Under the pieces are notes generated by a model that saw nothing but the letters and a program-made list of their open reading frames with translations, did not search any database and was not told where the DNA came from. Positions 1 through 7,647 of a DNA stretch of 18,645 nucleotides are shown here, in pieces. Location: NCBI GenBank assembly GCA_002352635.1, contig DEIT01000180.1, positions 1 through 18,645 of the forward strand. Direction: 5' to 3'. The position numbers were made by a program, and so were the translations under genes. The first letter of the stretch is position 1; the number at the start of each line of letters is the position of its first letter. The stretch is from Hyphomicrobiaceae bacterium UBA2767. Its GTDB lineage: Bacteria > Pseudomonadota > Alphaproteobacteria > Rhizobiales > Methyloligellaceae.

Positions 1-74
1 GCCTTCACCAGCCAATCGGTCAACGTACCCGCCTCCATGTCAGCGCCGAGCGAGGGCATGCGAAATTCCGCCAT
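1..74 (-). CDS. Dihydrolipoamide acyltransferase (E2) of pyruvate dehydrogenase, N-terminal fragment
   Basis: Only the first 24 codons are inside the window; the gene runs off the left edge. The protein begins MAEFRMPSLGADMEAGTLTD, the opening strand of a biotinyl/lipoyl domain as found in E2 acyltransferases (the pattern MPxLGxxMxxGTxxxW). The lipoylated lysine, the subunit-binding domain and the catalytic domain lie outside. An AGGAG ribosome-binding site overlaps the stop of the E1 beta gene, and the two genes are 12 bases apart, so E2 is translated from the same transcript. In the complex, E2 accepts the acyl group from E1 and passes it to CoA. The E1 subunits next door make a pyruvate complex most likely; an acetoin dehydrogenase complex is the main alternative. 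Confidence 0.85.
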   Translation of the reverse strand, partial: MAEFRMPSLGADMEAGTLTDWLVK

Positions 75-86
75 CGGAACGCACTC

Positions 87-1091
87 CTATTTGCTAAGCA
101 GGTTTTTGGCCGCAGCCACGACTTTTTCCGCCTGTGGGATAGCAGCCTGCTCGAGATGCTGAGGATAGGGTATCGGTACCTCTTCGCTGCAAACCCGAGC
201 GATGGGCCCGTCGAGCCGCCAGAAGGCCTGCTCAACGATACGGGTGACAATCTCGGAAGCGAGGCTGCCCGAACGCCAGCCCTCATCCACGATGACTGCG
301 CGGCGCGTTTTCGCCACGGAAGCGATAATAGTTGTGTCGTCGAGGGGGCGTAGCGTACGTAAATCGATCACCTCGGCCTTGATTCCTTCCCTGGCCAGCG
401 CCTCAGCCGCCTCAAGCGTCTTCCAAAGCGAGCCGCCGTAGGTGATGAGCGAGATATCCCGACCTTCCCGCCGGATCGCCGCTTTCTCAATATTGACCGG
501 CCCGGCGTTTGCCGGTAACTCGCCCTCCATGTTGTACAGCATCACATTCTCGAAGATCAGTACGGGGTCTGGATCGTCAAGTGCGGTCCAAAGCATGCCA
601 CGCGCATCTTCTAGCGTCGCCGGGGCAAGTACCTTGATGCCAGGGATATGGGCATACCAGCCTTCGAGCGAATGCGAGTGCTGCGCAGCAAGCTGCCTGC
701 CCGCTCCGGTCGCCATGCGGATGACCAGCGGCACGCCGAACTGGTTGCCAGACATGTGACGAATGGTTGCTGCGTTGTTTAGAATCTGATCCATTGCCAG
801 GAGGCTGAAATTCACCGTCATCAGCTCCACGATAGGACGCATGCCGCCTATCGCGGCGCCGATCCCCGCGCCGGTGAAGCCGGACTCTGACAATGGCGTG
901 TCCCTGATGCGCTCCGGCCCGAACTCTTTCAGCAATCCCTTAGTGACTGCGTAGCAGCCGCCATAGCGCCCGACATCCTCGCCCATGAGGAAGACGCGTT
1001 CGTCTTGGTGCATCGCTTCGCAAATGGCCTTGCGAATCGCCTCGCGATAGGTGATTTGCACCGTCTCGGCCTTGATGATCCGTTTCGCCAT
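87..1091 (-). CDS. pdhB: Pyruvate dehydrogenase E1 component, beta subunit
   Basis: A 334-residue protein starting MAKRIIKAETVQITYREAIR, the usual size for E1 beta of alpha2beta2 2-oxo-acid dehydrogenases. It carries the N-terminal transketolase-like pyrimidine-binding domain with the EDVGRYGG segment, followed by the transketolase C-terminal domain (DISLITYGGSLWKTLEAAEA through VDEGWRSGSLASEI). With E1 alpha it decarboxylates pyruvate and transfers the acetyl group to lipoyl-E2. The start at 1091 was chosen because its ATG shares one base with the E1 alpha stop (TGATG), implying translational coupling. The reading frame stays open 64 codons further upstream, but that part lies inside E1 alpha and has a shadow-like composition. 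Acetoin or branched-chain specificity cannot be excluded from sequence alone. Confidence 0.93.
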   Translation of the reverse strand: MAKRIIKAETVQITYREAIRKAICEAMHQDERVFLMGEDVGRYGGCYAVTKGLLKEFGPERIRDTPLSESGFTGAGIGAAIGGMRPIVELMTVNFSLLAMDQILNNAATIRHMSGNQFGVPLVIRMATGAGRQLAAQHSHSLEGWYAHIPGIKVLAPATLEDARGMLWTALDDPDPVLIFENVMLYNMEGELPANAGPVNIEKAAIRREGRDISLITYGGSLWKTLEAAEALAREGIKAEVIDLRTLRPLDDTTIIASVAKTRRAVIVDEGWRSGSLASEIVTRIVEQAFWRLDGPIARVCSEEVPIPYPQHLEQAAIPQAEKVVAAAKNLLSK

Positions 1092-2080
1092 CACGCACGC
1101 TCCGCATAGACCCATCGCGTCAGTTTCTCGACCGGCTCCCAACTCCCGGCTTCCGCGAACGCCACCGCTTCCTCGATCTCTTCCTTCACATCGCTCTCGA
1201 TCTTCTCGATGTCCTCCGGATGCGCGATGCCGCTCTTTGCGAGCCAACCCTGGAAGCGTACGATCGGGCCTTTGCTCCGCCATTCCTCGACCTCTGCTTT
1301 GTCGCGGTAGAGTTGAGCGTCAAACATGGAATGAGCGCGGAAGCGGTAGGTTCGGCATTCTAGGAAATAGGGCTTGTCAGTTTCGCGAATGGAGTGAACT
1401 GCGCGTCGTGCCGCAGCCTCGACCGCGACCACGTCCATTCCATCCACGGCCTCGGTCTCGATCTGGTAACACGCAGCCTTGGCATGGATGTCGGTTTCCG
1501 ACTCGCTGCGGTCAAGCGCCGTCCCCATAGCGTAGCAATTATTTTCGCACACAAAGAGCACTGGCAGACTCCACAGGGCGGCGAGGTTGAGGCTCTCATG
1601 AAACTCGCCCTCGGCCGCTGCGCCCTCGCCAAAGAAGCAGACGGTAACAACCTTTTCCGCGCGCATTTTATCCGCAAGCGCCAGACCGGTGGCCATGGGC
1701 AGTCCGCCGCCGACGATGGCGTTGCCGCCGTAGAAGTTGGTTTCGGCATCGAATAGGTGCATGGAGCCGCCTCGCCCGGCACTGACGCCCTCAAACTTGC
1801 CGTACATCTCGGCCATCACATTGGCCATCGGCAGACCGCGAACCAGCGCATGGCCGTGTTCACGGTAGGTTGCAACGATGCGGTCGCGCAGCTGGAGCAC
1901 GGGGATGACGCCGGCAGCAATCGCCTCCTCGCCATCGTAGAGGTGCAGGAAGCCGCGGATTTTTTCTGTGGTGTAAAGCTCGGCGCACTTGTCCTCGAAC
2001 ATACGCACGCGGATCATATGTCGAAGAAGGTCTAGACAATGTGCGCGGCTGAGCTTCGGCTTGTCATCGCGCGCGGTCAT
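1091..2080 (-). CDS. pdhA: Pyruvate dehydrogenase E1 component, alpha subunit
   Basis: A 329-residue thiamine-diphosphate enzyme subunit. Visible family marks are the N-terminal RMFEDKCAELYTTEKIRGFLHLYDGEEA block, HxxxxxRG around residues 76-82 (HALVRG), GRGGSMH at 102-108, and the TPP/magnesium motif running from GEG at 151-153 to NN at 180-181. The first element reads GEG where most thiamine enzymes have GDG, so the magnesium-binding Asp is replaced by Glu. The alpha-subunit phosphorylation-loop region (YRFRAHSMFD) is present. The ATG overlaps the acetyl-CoA synthetase stop by four bases (ATGA), and its own stop overlaps E1 beta, so all three genes form one coupled unit. The product decarboxylates pyruvate (possibly acetoin) as an alpha2beta2 tetramer. 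Confidence 0.93.
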   Translation of the reverse strand: MTARDDKPKLSRAHCLDLLRHMIRVRMFEDKCAELYTTEKIRGFLHLYDGEEAIAAGVIPVLQLRDRIVATYREHGHALVRGLPMANVMAEMYGKFEGVSAGRGGSMHLFDAETNFYGGNAIVGGGLPMATGLALADKMRAEKVVTVCFFGEGAAAEGEFHESLNLAALWSLPVLFVCENNCYAMGTALDRSESETDIHAKAACYQIETEAVDGMDVVAVEAAARRAVHSIRETDKPYFLECRTYRFRAHSMFDAQLYRDKAEVEEWRSKGPIVRFQGWLAKSGIAHPEDIEKIESDVKEEIEEAVAFAEAGSWEPVEKLTRWVYAERA

Positions 2081-3846
2081 TTTTCGTCGCTTTCCAGAGT
2101 CGAGATGTCGCCCTCAGGCAATCCCAGTTCCCGTGCCTTTATGAGGCGCCGCATGATCTTGCCACTGCGCGTTTTGGGCAGATTAGTGCGAAAGCTGATT
2201 TGCCTGGGGGCGACGGCGGGGCCAAGCCGCTTGCGCGCGTAGCCCAAGAGCTCTTTCTGCAGTGCGTCTGAAGGCTTGTGGCCCGGCTTGAGGGCGACAA
2301 AGGCCTTCACCAATTCTCCCGCGGTCTCGTCCGGAATGCCGATTACGCCAGCCTCGGCAACGGCCTGGTGCTCCATCAAAGCGCTCTCGACCTCGAAGGG
2401 GCCGACTAGATGGCCAGCGCTTTTGATGACATCGTCGGCCCGACCGACGAACCACAAATACCCGTCGTCGTCTTGCCTCGCCAAATCCCCGGTCAAGTAC
2501 CAGCCGTCTGCGAAGCACTTGCGGTAACGCTCCTCCTCGTCAAGATAGCTGCGGAACATTGAGGGCCAGCCCGGACGCAAGGCGAGTTCGCCTTCAGTAT
2601 CGGCGGACGCCACGGGCTCGACGCTACCGTCCTCCTTGCGTTCCACGATAGCAGCCTCGATTCCCGGCAACGGCCGCCCCATCGAGCCCGGTCTAATGTC
2701 CATTGCGCGGAAGTTGGCGATCATGATCCCACCGGTCTCCGTCTGCCACCAATTGTCATGGAACGGGAGGCCGAATGCTTCCTTGCCCCAAACTACGCCT
2801 TCGGGGTTGAGCGGTTCGCCCACGCTGGCAAGAAATCGCAGGGTCGACGTGTCGTACTTCCGGGCAGCCTCTGTGCCGGTCCTCATCATCATCCGGATCG
2901 CCGTGGGCGCAGTATACCACACCGTGACCTTCTGCTCCTCAAGCGTGCGGTACCAGCGCTCGAGGTCGAATTCCTCCTCGTCGACCACCAACGTGACGGC
3001 GTTGGTCAGCGGGGAAATGATCCCGTAGGATGTCCCCGTGACCCAACCAGGGTCCGCGGTACACCAGAAGATGTCGCCCGGCCGAAGGTCGAGGGCGAGC
3101 TTGCCGGTGATGTGGTGCGCAATGACTGCGGCATGAACATGGACCGCGCCCTTGGGCTTCCCGGTCGTGCCGCTGGTGAAGTGAAGAAGCGCCATATCCT
3201 CGGCATCTGTTGGCGGGATCTCGAAATCCTCGCTCGCTTGACGCAGCAAAGCGTGCAAATCATGAGTGCCGGGGATCTCTGTCGCCTCGCCGTTTTCGCC
3301 TACCAGCAGCACGTGCTCCAGCTCCGGAAGCTCTCCCCGGAGCGCTTCGATCTTGCGCCGGTACAGGCGCTCCGTTGTGACAATAGCCTTTGCCGAGCCG
3401 ATCGACATGCGCTGCTTGATGGGCTCGGGTCCGAAGGCGGAGAAGAGAGGGCAGAAGACGCTACGGTTCTTGAGGGTGCCCAAGGCGGCTATGTAGAGTT
3501 CCGGAATGCGCCCTGCGAGCGAGAAGACTCGGTCGCCAGCGCCGATCCCTATACTCCGTAGAACGTTTGCGAAGCGATTGGTCTCAGTGCGAAGATTTGA
3601 ATAGGTGAACGTAAGGAGTTCGCCGCTCTTCGATATCCAGCGGATGGCAGAAGCATCTGCGTAGGGTCCCGCGGCATGGCGGTCCACCGCCTCGTGAGCG
3701 ATGTTAAGTCCGGCGCCTCCTGGCAATCCCTGCAGCTCCTCGCGTGCGGCTGCCCAAGTAAAGGATCCGTAGGCTTCCTCGTAGTCCACGAGGTTCGGCG
3801 GCAAAACATCGGTTTCATTGTGCTTGCGGATTGTCTTCCAAGGCAT
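2077..3846 (-). CDS. acsA: AMP-forming acetyl-CoA synthetase (AcsA type)
   Basis: A 589-residue member of the ANL adenylate-forming superfamily that converts acetate, ATP and CoA to acetyl-CoA. The P-loop TSGTTGKPKG is at about 224-233, NWWQTETGG at 365-373, WYLTGD near 449-454, and the C-terminal PKTRSGKIMRR with catalytic Lys at about 563, the lysine that protein acetyltransferases of the Pat family silence. The overall pattern (NLVDYEEAYGSFTW at the start, LPEGDISTLE at the end) resembles the shorter Bacillus AcsA more than the 650-residue enterobacterial Acs. I chose ATG 3846 because homology starts soon after it; ATG 3888 is possible. The frame stays open to a TTG at 3963, but that lies inside the FNR-type box and is rejected. 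It is the first gene of the acs-E1alpha-E1beta-E2 operon. Confidence 0.92.
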   Translation of the reverse strand: MPWKTIRKHNETDVLPPNLVDYEEAYGSFTWAAAREELQGLPGGAGLNIAHEAVDRHAAGPYADASAIRWISKSGELLTFTYSNLRTETNRFANVLRSIGIGAGDRVFSLAGRIPELYIAALGTLKNRSVFCPLFSAFGPEPIKQRMSIGSAKAIVTTERLYRRKIEALRGELPELEHVLLVGENGEATEIPGTHDLHALLRQASEDFEIPPTDAEDMALLHFTSGTTGKPKGAVHVHAAVIAHHITGKLALDLRPGDIFWCTADPGWVTGTSYGIISPLTNAVTLVVDEEEFDLERWYRTLEEQKVTVWYTAPTAIRMMMRTGTEAARKYDTSTLRFLASVGEPLNPEGVVWGKEAFGLPFHDNWWQTETGGIMIANFRAMDIRPGSMGRPLPGIEAAIVERKEDGSVEPVASADTEGELALRPGWPSMFRSYLDEEERYRKCFADGWYLTGDLARQDDDGYLWFVGRADDVIKSAGHLVGPFEVESALMEHQAVAEAGVIGIPDETAGELVKAFVALKPGHKPSDALQKELLGYARKRLGPAVAPRQISFRTNLPKTRSGKIMRRLIKARELGLPEGDISTLESDEK

Positions 3847-3949
3847 TGTCAGCTGTCCGGTCCGTTTCCCCTGATTTGGCCAGTTCATTTTGACAACCCC
3901 GTATGCAGATCCTTGCGCCAACAGATAAGGGGGCACCCACCGAGCCGCA

Positions 3950-3963
3950 TTGACGTGCATCAA
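3950..3963. promoter_or_regulatory. FNR/FixK-type box between acsA and the truncated CoA-binding gene
   Basis: TTGACGTGCATCAA, an exact TTGA-N6-TCAA palindrome. If it is used as a class II site centred near -41.5, transcription of the acsA operon would start close to 3915, with TATCTG at 3927-3922 in the -10 position. In the other direction transcription would start near 3998, 42 bases before the ATG of the truncated gene at 4040. Regulation by low oxygen is inferred from the motif. Confidence 0.75.
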
Positions 3964-4039
3964 GATGGCCCGAGATAAAGCTAAGCAAAGCTAGATGGAG
4001 CGGCCGACCCATTGCTATCGCAGAGCGGGAATGGTGAGA

Positions 4040-4147
4040 ATGACGATCCGTAATCTGGAGCATCAATTCATCCCGCGGGGGATCGCACTATTCGGCGCAG
4101 GAGGGAGGCCCCGCTCGATCGGCGTTGTGCTGTGTTGGAAGCCTTGA
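4040..4147 (+). pseudogene. 5' stub of a CoA-binding-domain gene (ADP-forming acetyl-CoA synthetase / PatZ-like acetyltransferase)
   Basis: A 35-codon open frame beginning MTIRNLEHQFIPRGIALFGA, then GGRPRSIGVVL and a stop. This matches the start of the CoA-binding Rossmann domain of ADP-forming acyl-CoA synthetases and PatZ-type fused GNAT acetyltransferases (pattern: RNLexxFxPrsiAviGAsxRPgSvG). The homology ends shortly before the stop, and nothing recognisable follows in any frame up to groEL, so the gene is a 5' remnant of a protein normally 700-900 residues long. It is divergent from acsA and shares its FNR-type box. Such proteins acetylate the acetyl-CoA synthetase active-site lysine or make acetyl-CoA themselves, so its loss next to acsA may matter. 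The rest of 3964-4313 shows no other gene. Confidence 0.6.
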
Positions 4148-4313
4148 AGGCGTGCCTGTCTGGACGGGTCCAGCAACCGGAAGGAAACCATTGGTCCCAT
4201 GTGGCGCCAATTCTATGAGCAGCCTCGTCGCACCAGTCCGAATGTGCGGCCCCGAAAGCCCAGAAGGTGTGAACAGCCGTGGAAATTCCAATCCTCAACT
4301 TTAGAGGAAGCGC

Positions 4314-4327
4314 TTGATCTGGCTCAA
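4314..4327 (+). promoter_or_regulatory. FNR/FixK-type box upstream of groEL
   Basis: TTGATCTGGCTCAA, very close to the FixK/FNR consensus TTGAT-N4-ATCAA. A class II arrangement predicts a start near 4362, with TACACA at 4350-4355 in the -10 position and a leader of about 43 bases before the groEL ATG. The position argues against the ATG at 4360 as the start codon. Confidence 0.78.
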
Positions 4328-4404
4328 TTGGTTTGGTGCTTTAAAGCGCTACACAAGACATGAGATTGCTTGCCGATACGGTGCGGGGAAGGAGAATATC
4401 CGCT

Positions 4405-6027
4405 ATGCCACACAAGCGAATATTGTTCCACTCAGCGGCACGTGAAAAAATCCTTCGCGGCACCAGTGCGTTGGCGGATGCAATACGCGTTACGCTTGGG
4501 CCCAAATCCAAGTCGGTCCTGATGCAGAAAAAGTGGGGAGCGCCGATCGTTTGCAACGATGGCGTCACGATCGCCAAGGAAGTTGATCTCAAGGACCCGG
4601 AGGAAAACCTCGGTGCTCAGATGCTGCGGCAGGCGGCCGAAAAGACTGGCGAGGCCGTAGGGGACGGCACTAGCACGTCGACCATTCTTGCGCACGCAAT
4701 CTTCGCTGACGGCACGCGCAACGTTGTGGCTGGCGCTAGCGGTATAGACATTAAGCGCGGCCTCGATCATGGACTAAATCTCGCCGTCGATGCGCTTCGT
4801 GGGATGTCAAGGCCGGTAAAGACACGAAAGGAAAAAGCGCAGGTCGCCACCATCTCTGCACATAACGACCCATCCATCGGCGAACTTGTGGCCGATGCCA
4901 TGGAGGAAGTCGGCGACGACGGCGTCATCACGGTTGAGGAATCCAAAACCATCGAAACCATCCTGGAGGTGGTCGAGGGTATGCAGTTCGACAGGGGTTT
5001 TATTTCTCCCTACTTCATCACCAATGCTGAGAAGATGGAGGCGGTTCTTGAGGACGCCTACGTCTTCCTGTGTGACCGGAAGGTCAGCAACCTAAAAGAT
5101 CTCATTCCCCTTCTGGAGCAAGCGGCAAAGAGCGGCAAACCGATCTTGTTCGTGGCCGAGGATGTCGAGGGCGAAGCACTTGCTACGCTTGTCGTCAATC
5201 AGCTCCGTGGCGTCTTTCGCAGCATCGCTGTCAAGGCACCGGGCTTCGGCGACAGGCGCAAAGCCATGCTCGAGGACATGGCGGTGTTAACGGGTGGACA
5301 GCTCATCTCCGAGGACTTGGGTATCAAGCTGGAAACCGTTGAGCTCAATCAGCTTGGCCGTGCAGAACGCGTCGTGTCAGACCGCGATAGCACGACGATC
5401 ATCGGTGGAGGGGGGGACAAGGCTGCGATCGAGGTGCGCATCCGACAAATTCGAGCACAGATCGAGAATACCACGAGTGACTATGACCGCGAGAAGCTTG
5501 AGGAGCGGCTGGCGAAGCTCTCCGGAGGCGTGGCGGTCGTCCGCGTGGGCGCACCATCGGAAGCGGAGATGAAGAGCAAGAAGGAAGCCCTCGATGACGC
5601 TATCAATGCGACTAAGGCAGCGGTCGCCGAGGGCATTGTGCCTGGGGGTGGGCTTGCCCTGTTGCGCTGCACCAAAATTATCGCCGAGGAAGAAGCCAAG
5701 GCTGAGGGTGACGAGAAGACAGGCCTGGAGATCTTCCGTCGTGCGTTGAGCGCACCGACCCGCCAGATAGCAGAAAACTCGGCTGTCGATGGCGGTGTCG
5801 TGGTCGCGCGGATGCTTGAGAGCAAAGGCAATATTGGCTATGACGCCGGGCGGAACGAATATGTCGATCTGGTGGAAGCCGGCATCGTCGATCCCACGAA
5901 AGTGATGCGCATCGCACTGGAAAACGCTGTATCGGTGGCCAGTGTCCTATTACTGACCGAAGCGACGATGACAGAAATCGAGGAAGAAGATAAAAAACAT
6001 CCGGTCGAGGCGGACATGAGGATGTAA
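4405..6027 (+). CDS. groEL: GroEL-family chaperonin paralogue (Cpn60), solo
   Basis: A 540-residue group I chaperonin that would fold proteins in an ATP-driven double ring in the cytoplasm. Equatorial ATP-site motifs are present: LGPKSKSV near 31-38, NDGVTIAKEV near 51-60, GDGTS at 86-90, and the VRVGAPSEAEMKSKKEALDDA and EGIVPGGG segments. It departs from housekeeping GroEL: GDGTSTST replaces GDGTTTAT, LGPKSKS replaces LGPKGRN, and the C terminus ends HPVEADMRM without the Gly-Gly-Met tail. No groES precedes it. The start at 4405 has a GGAGA ribosome-binding site nine bases upstream; the frame opens at 4360, but that codon sits at the predicted transcription start. The FNR-type box and stress neighbours suggest a low-oxygen GroEL working with a GroES encoded elsewhere. 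Confidence 0.93.
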   Translation: MPHKRILFHSAAREKILRGTSALADAIRVTLGPKSKSVLMQKKWGAPIVCNDGVTIAKEVDLKDPEENLGAQMLRQAAEKTGEAVGDGTSTSTILAHAIFADGTRNVVAGASGIDIKRGLDHGLNLAVDALRGMSRPVKTRKEKAQVATISAHNDPSIGELVADAMEEVGDDGVITVEESKTIETILEVVEGMQFDRGFISPYFITNAEKMEAVLEDAYVFLCDRKVSNLKDLIPLLEQAAKSGKPILFVAEDVEGEALATLVVNQLRGVFRSIAVKAPGFGDRRKAMLEDMAVLTGGQLISEDLGIKLETVELNQLGRAERVVSDRDSTTIIGGGGDKAAIEVRIRQIRAQIENTTSDYDREKLEERLAKLSGGVAVVRVGAPSEAEMKSKKEALDDAINATKAAVAEGIVPGGGLALLRCTKIIAEEEAKAEGDEKTGLEIFRRALSAPTRQIAENSAVDGGVVVARMLESKGNIGYDAGRNEYVDLVEAGIVDPTKVMRIALENAVSVASVLLLTEATMTEIEEEDKKHPVEADMRM

Positions 6028-6105
6028 CGAGCGGACAATCATATCAGGCTGTAAGAGACGCTGATTGAATACGTCAGCTTCAGAGATCGTTGTCGCAAGA
6101 ACCCA

Positions 6106-6420
6106 ATGATTCCGTTCGGATATAATCCCCAATCCAGTAATCCGCTCAGAAACTCCATCGTTCTAGCCATCCGCAATATCGATGGAGTGCGGCTTATCCC
6201 AGATCCAGACGGTCATCGCAAAGAGCTGCGGGGTGAACTCGCAGCTAGTTCAGCCTTTGCCGGGAATGCAAAAAAACCCCACCAAAGTGGCTGGGCTCAC
6301 GCAGAGCAAATTAGGATGATTGTGGGGCATGCAACTGCCCCAATTGGCTCGTTTCAGTTTCCGTGCGCCCATAACCCTTGGGCGGGCGACAGAAATCCAA
6401 TCGACCTGAAACGGACTTAG
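6106..6420 (+). pseudogene. Decayed C-terminal tail of a serine (resolvase-type) site-specific recombinase
   Basis: The frame contains DGVRLIPDPDGHRKELRGEL followed by AASSAFAGNAKKP and, later, HAEQIRMIVG. This is the pattern of the last domain of large serine recombinases (xLIdxIrLtPdxdGhxieLrGdLAaiLaLAgxaKkP, then xEQIKMVAG near the end). There is no resolvase catalytic domain, no zinc-ribbon domain and no convincing start codon or ribosome-binding site, so this is a remnant and not a working gene. The 436 bases between groEL and the Nudix gene hold nothing else recognisable. It marks a past mobile element next to groEL. Confidence 0.55.
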
Positions 6421-6463
6421 CGCTGGGTGGTCGGTCGTCCTGCCTAGAGGAAATGTTTGATTG

Positions 6464-6877
6464 ATGTCGGTTCCGAGAACTCCTCATCTTGCGGTCGATT
6501 GCGCGCTGTTCGACGAGGACCACCGTGTCCTCTTGATCACGCGGAAAAATCCCCCCTACCAAGGATGCTTAGCCCTTCCGGGAGGTTTCGTGGCTATTGG
6601 TGAACAAGTAGAGGATGCCTGTCGCCGCGAACTGATGGAGGAAACCGGTATAGTCGCTCAAGACTTGACGCTGCTCGGTGTCTATTCGGACGCCGCGCGG
6701 GATCCCCGCGGACACATATGCTCGATCGTCTATGTTGGATCTTCCTCAAACCTGGAGCCACATGGAGGTGATGATGCGGTTAGCGCAGAATGGATCGCGA
6801 ATTGGCGCGAGCGTGAACTCGCATTCGATCACTGGGAAATTCTTGAAGATGCAGAGAGGTTCCTATTCGGAGCATAA
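6464..6877 (+). CDS. Nudix hydrolase
   Basis: A 137-residue single-domain protein with a complete Nudix box, GX5EX7REUXEEXGU, at residues 41-63 (key residues G41, E47, R55, E56, E59, E60, G62). Nudix enzymes hydrolyse nucleoside diphosphates linked to another group; the LALPGGFVAIGE context and size fit the ADP-ribose/NADH pyrophosphatase or MutT-like branch, but the substrate cannot be told. The start at ATG 6464 has AGAGGAAA about ten bases upstream; a TTG immediately before it is less likely. No FNR-type box lies upstream, and the preceding DNA is recombinase remnant. Sanitising oxidised nucleotides or recycling NAD metabolites would suit the stress-gene setting, as inference. Confidence 0.9.
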   Translation: MSVPRTPHLAVDCALFDEDHRVLLITRKNPPYQGCLALPGGFVAIGEQVEDACRRELMEETGIVAQDLTLLGVYSDAARDPRGHICSIVYVGSSSNLEPHGGDDAVSAEWIANWRERELAFDHWEILEDAERFLFGA

Positions 6878-7031
6878 CCAGTCGAACTCTTATATTTAGC
6901 CCTCTTTGCGATTGGCATCCTGACATGAGATTTCTGCTTTGCTACCAAGCTCGTCGGCGCGTCCCTCATGGTGCAGGGTAACAAGGCGCCGGACACGGGC
7001 GTCGACCCTGGCCCTCTTCCGCGGAACACGA

Positions 7032-7045
7032 TTGATGTACGTCAA
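7032..7045 (+). promoter_or_regulatory. FNR/FixK-type box upstream of the 82-residue hypothetical gene
   Basis: TTGATGTACGTCAA, an exact TTGA-N6-TCAA palindrome. A class II site would put the start near 7080, with TACTAT at 7068-7073 as a well-placed -10 element and a 25-base leader before the ATG at 7105. The 227 bases between the Nudix gene and 7105 hold no other feature. Confidence 0.75.
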
Positions 7046-7104
7046 GGCCCCTTGCTCCATGCCAGTCTACTATTTGGACCTTGTCCTATTGCGGAGTAGC
7101 TCAA

Positions 7105-7353
7105 ATGACCTCCGACCCAACTTCATCACTCACCCATGACGAGGTGACGCATCTGTGCGGCGACATCCCGGACTGGAAAGTTGCGGCGATCGTCAAGAGC
7201 GGCGTGAACGCGGATGAGCTTGAGCTTGCGCTCGCCTGGGCTTATGGCGAGAGCGATGTCGCTGGTGAGGCCCGTCTACCGCTCAAGGGTTGCGCAGCGC
7301 AGGTTTACGAAATCCTCGTCGGCGACCAAGAGGCATGGGAAGGAAACCGCTGA
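7105..7353 (+). CDS. Small conserved hypothetical protein (82 residues)
   Basis: A soluble, acidic protein with no signal peptide or membrane segment, beginning MTSDPTSSLTHDEVTHLCGD. The core (DWKVAAIVKSGVNADELELA, then WAYGESDVAGEARLPLKG and QVYEILVGD) looks like two or three helices with a small turn. The pattern resembles short alphaproteobacterial hypothetical proteins that tend to sit among Hsp20 and universal-stress genes; I recall the pattern but cannot name a domain. The ATG at 7105 is preceded by GCGGAG. It stands alone, with its own FNR-type box and -10 element, which supports it as a real low-oxygen-induced gene. No function is assigned. Confidence 0.72.
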   Translation: MTSDPTSSLTHDEVTHLCGDIPDWKVAAIVKSGVNADELELALAWAYGESDVAGEARLPLKGCAAQVYEILVGDQEAWEGNR

Positions 7354-7647
7354 GAGCCTATCCTTCGGCGATAAAGAAAAAACCATCGCAGCAAGTAACG
7401 ATACCAGAACCAGTGCAATCTCGGGCGTTATGAAAATCTCCCGGTTATCAGACGGCATCTAACGGTTTTCTTACGACGATTGTGGCGGCGGATTGCTCAA
7501 TTGTAGATGGAATGGCAGACATGGGAATCAGCTCGTCTGGCTTCGTCTCCTAGACTCTTCCGCAAATGTTTCTGCAAAGCCGCAAATACGACAATTCTGC
7601 AGCCCCCGCACTGATCTATGGTGCATTAGGGCGCTTATCTCACGTTA
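7354..7647. other. Gene-free stretch between convergent genes
   Basis: About 290 bases between the 82-residue hypothetical gene and the end of the cyclodeaminase-family gene, which run towards each other. No recognisable gene, repeat or strong hairpin terminator was seen. A minus-strand frame starting at 7458 has one hydrophobic segment but overlaps the hypothetical gene and lacks a ribosome-binding site. Confidence 0.5.

Noticed and set aside
2758..3561. 267-codon plus-strand open frame
   Set aside because: It lies fully antisense to the well-supported acetyl-CoA synthetase gene, shows no domain pattern and has no ribosome-binding site; it is a GC-driven shadow.
4068..4298. 76- and 67-codon minus-strand frames between acsA and groEL
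   Set aside because: No motif, no start context, and they run against the recognisable CoA-binding stub on the plus strand.
7276..7458. 60-codon minus-strand frame with one hydrophobic segment
   Set aside because: Overlaps the 82-residue hypothetical gene, has no ribosome-binding site and does not share the pattern of the two other micro membrane proteins closely enough.
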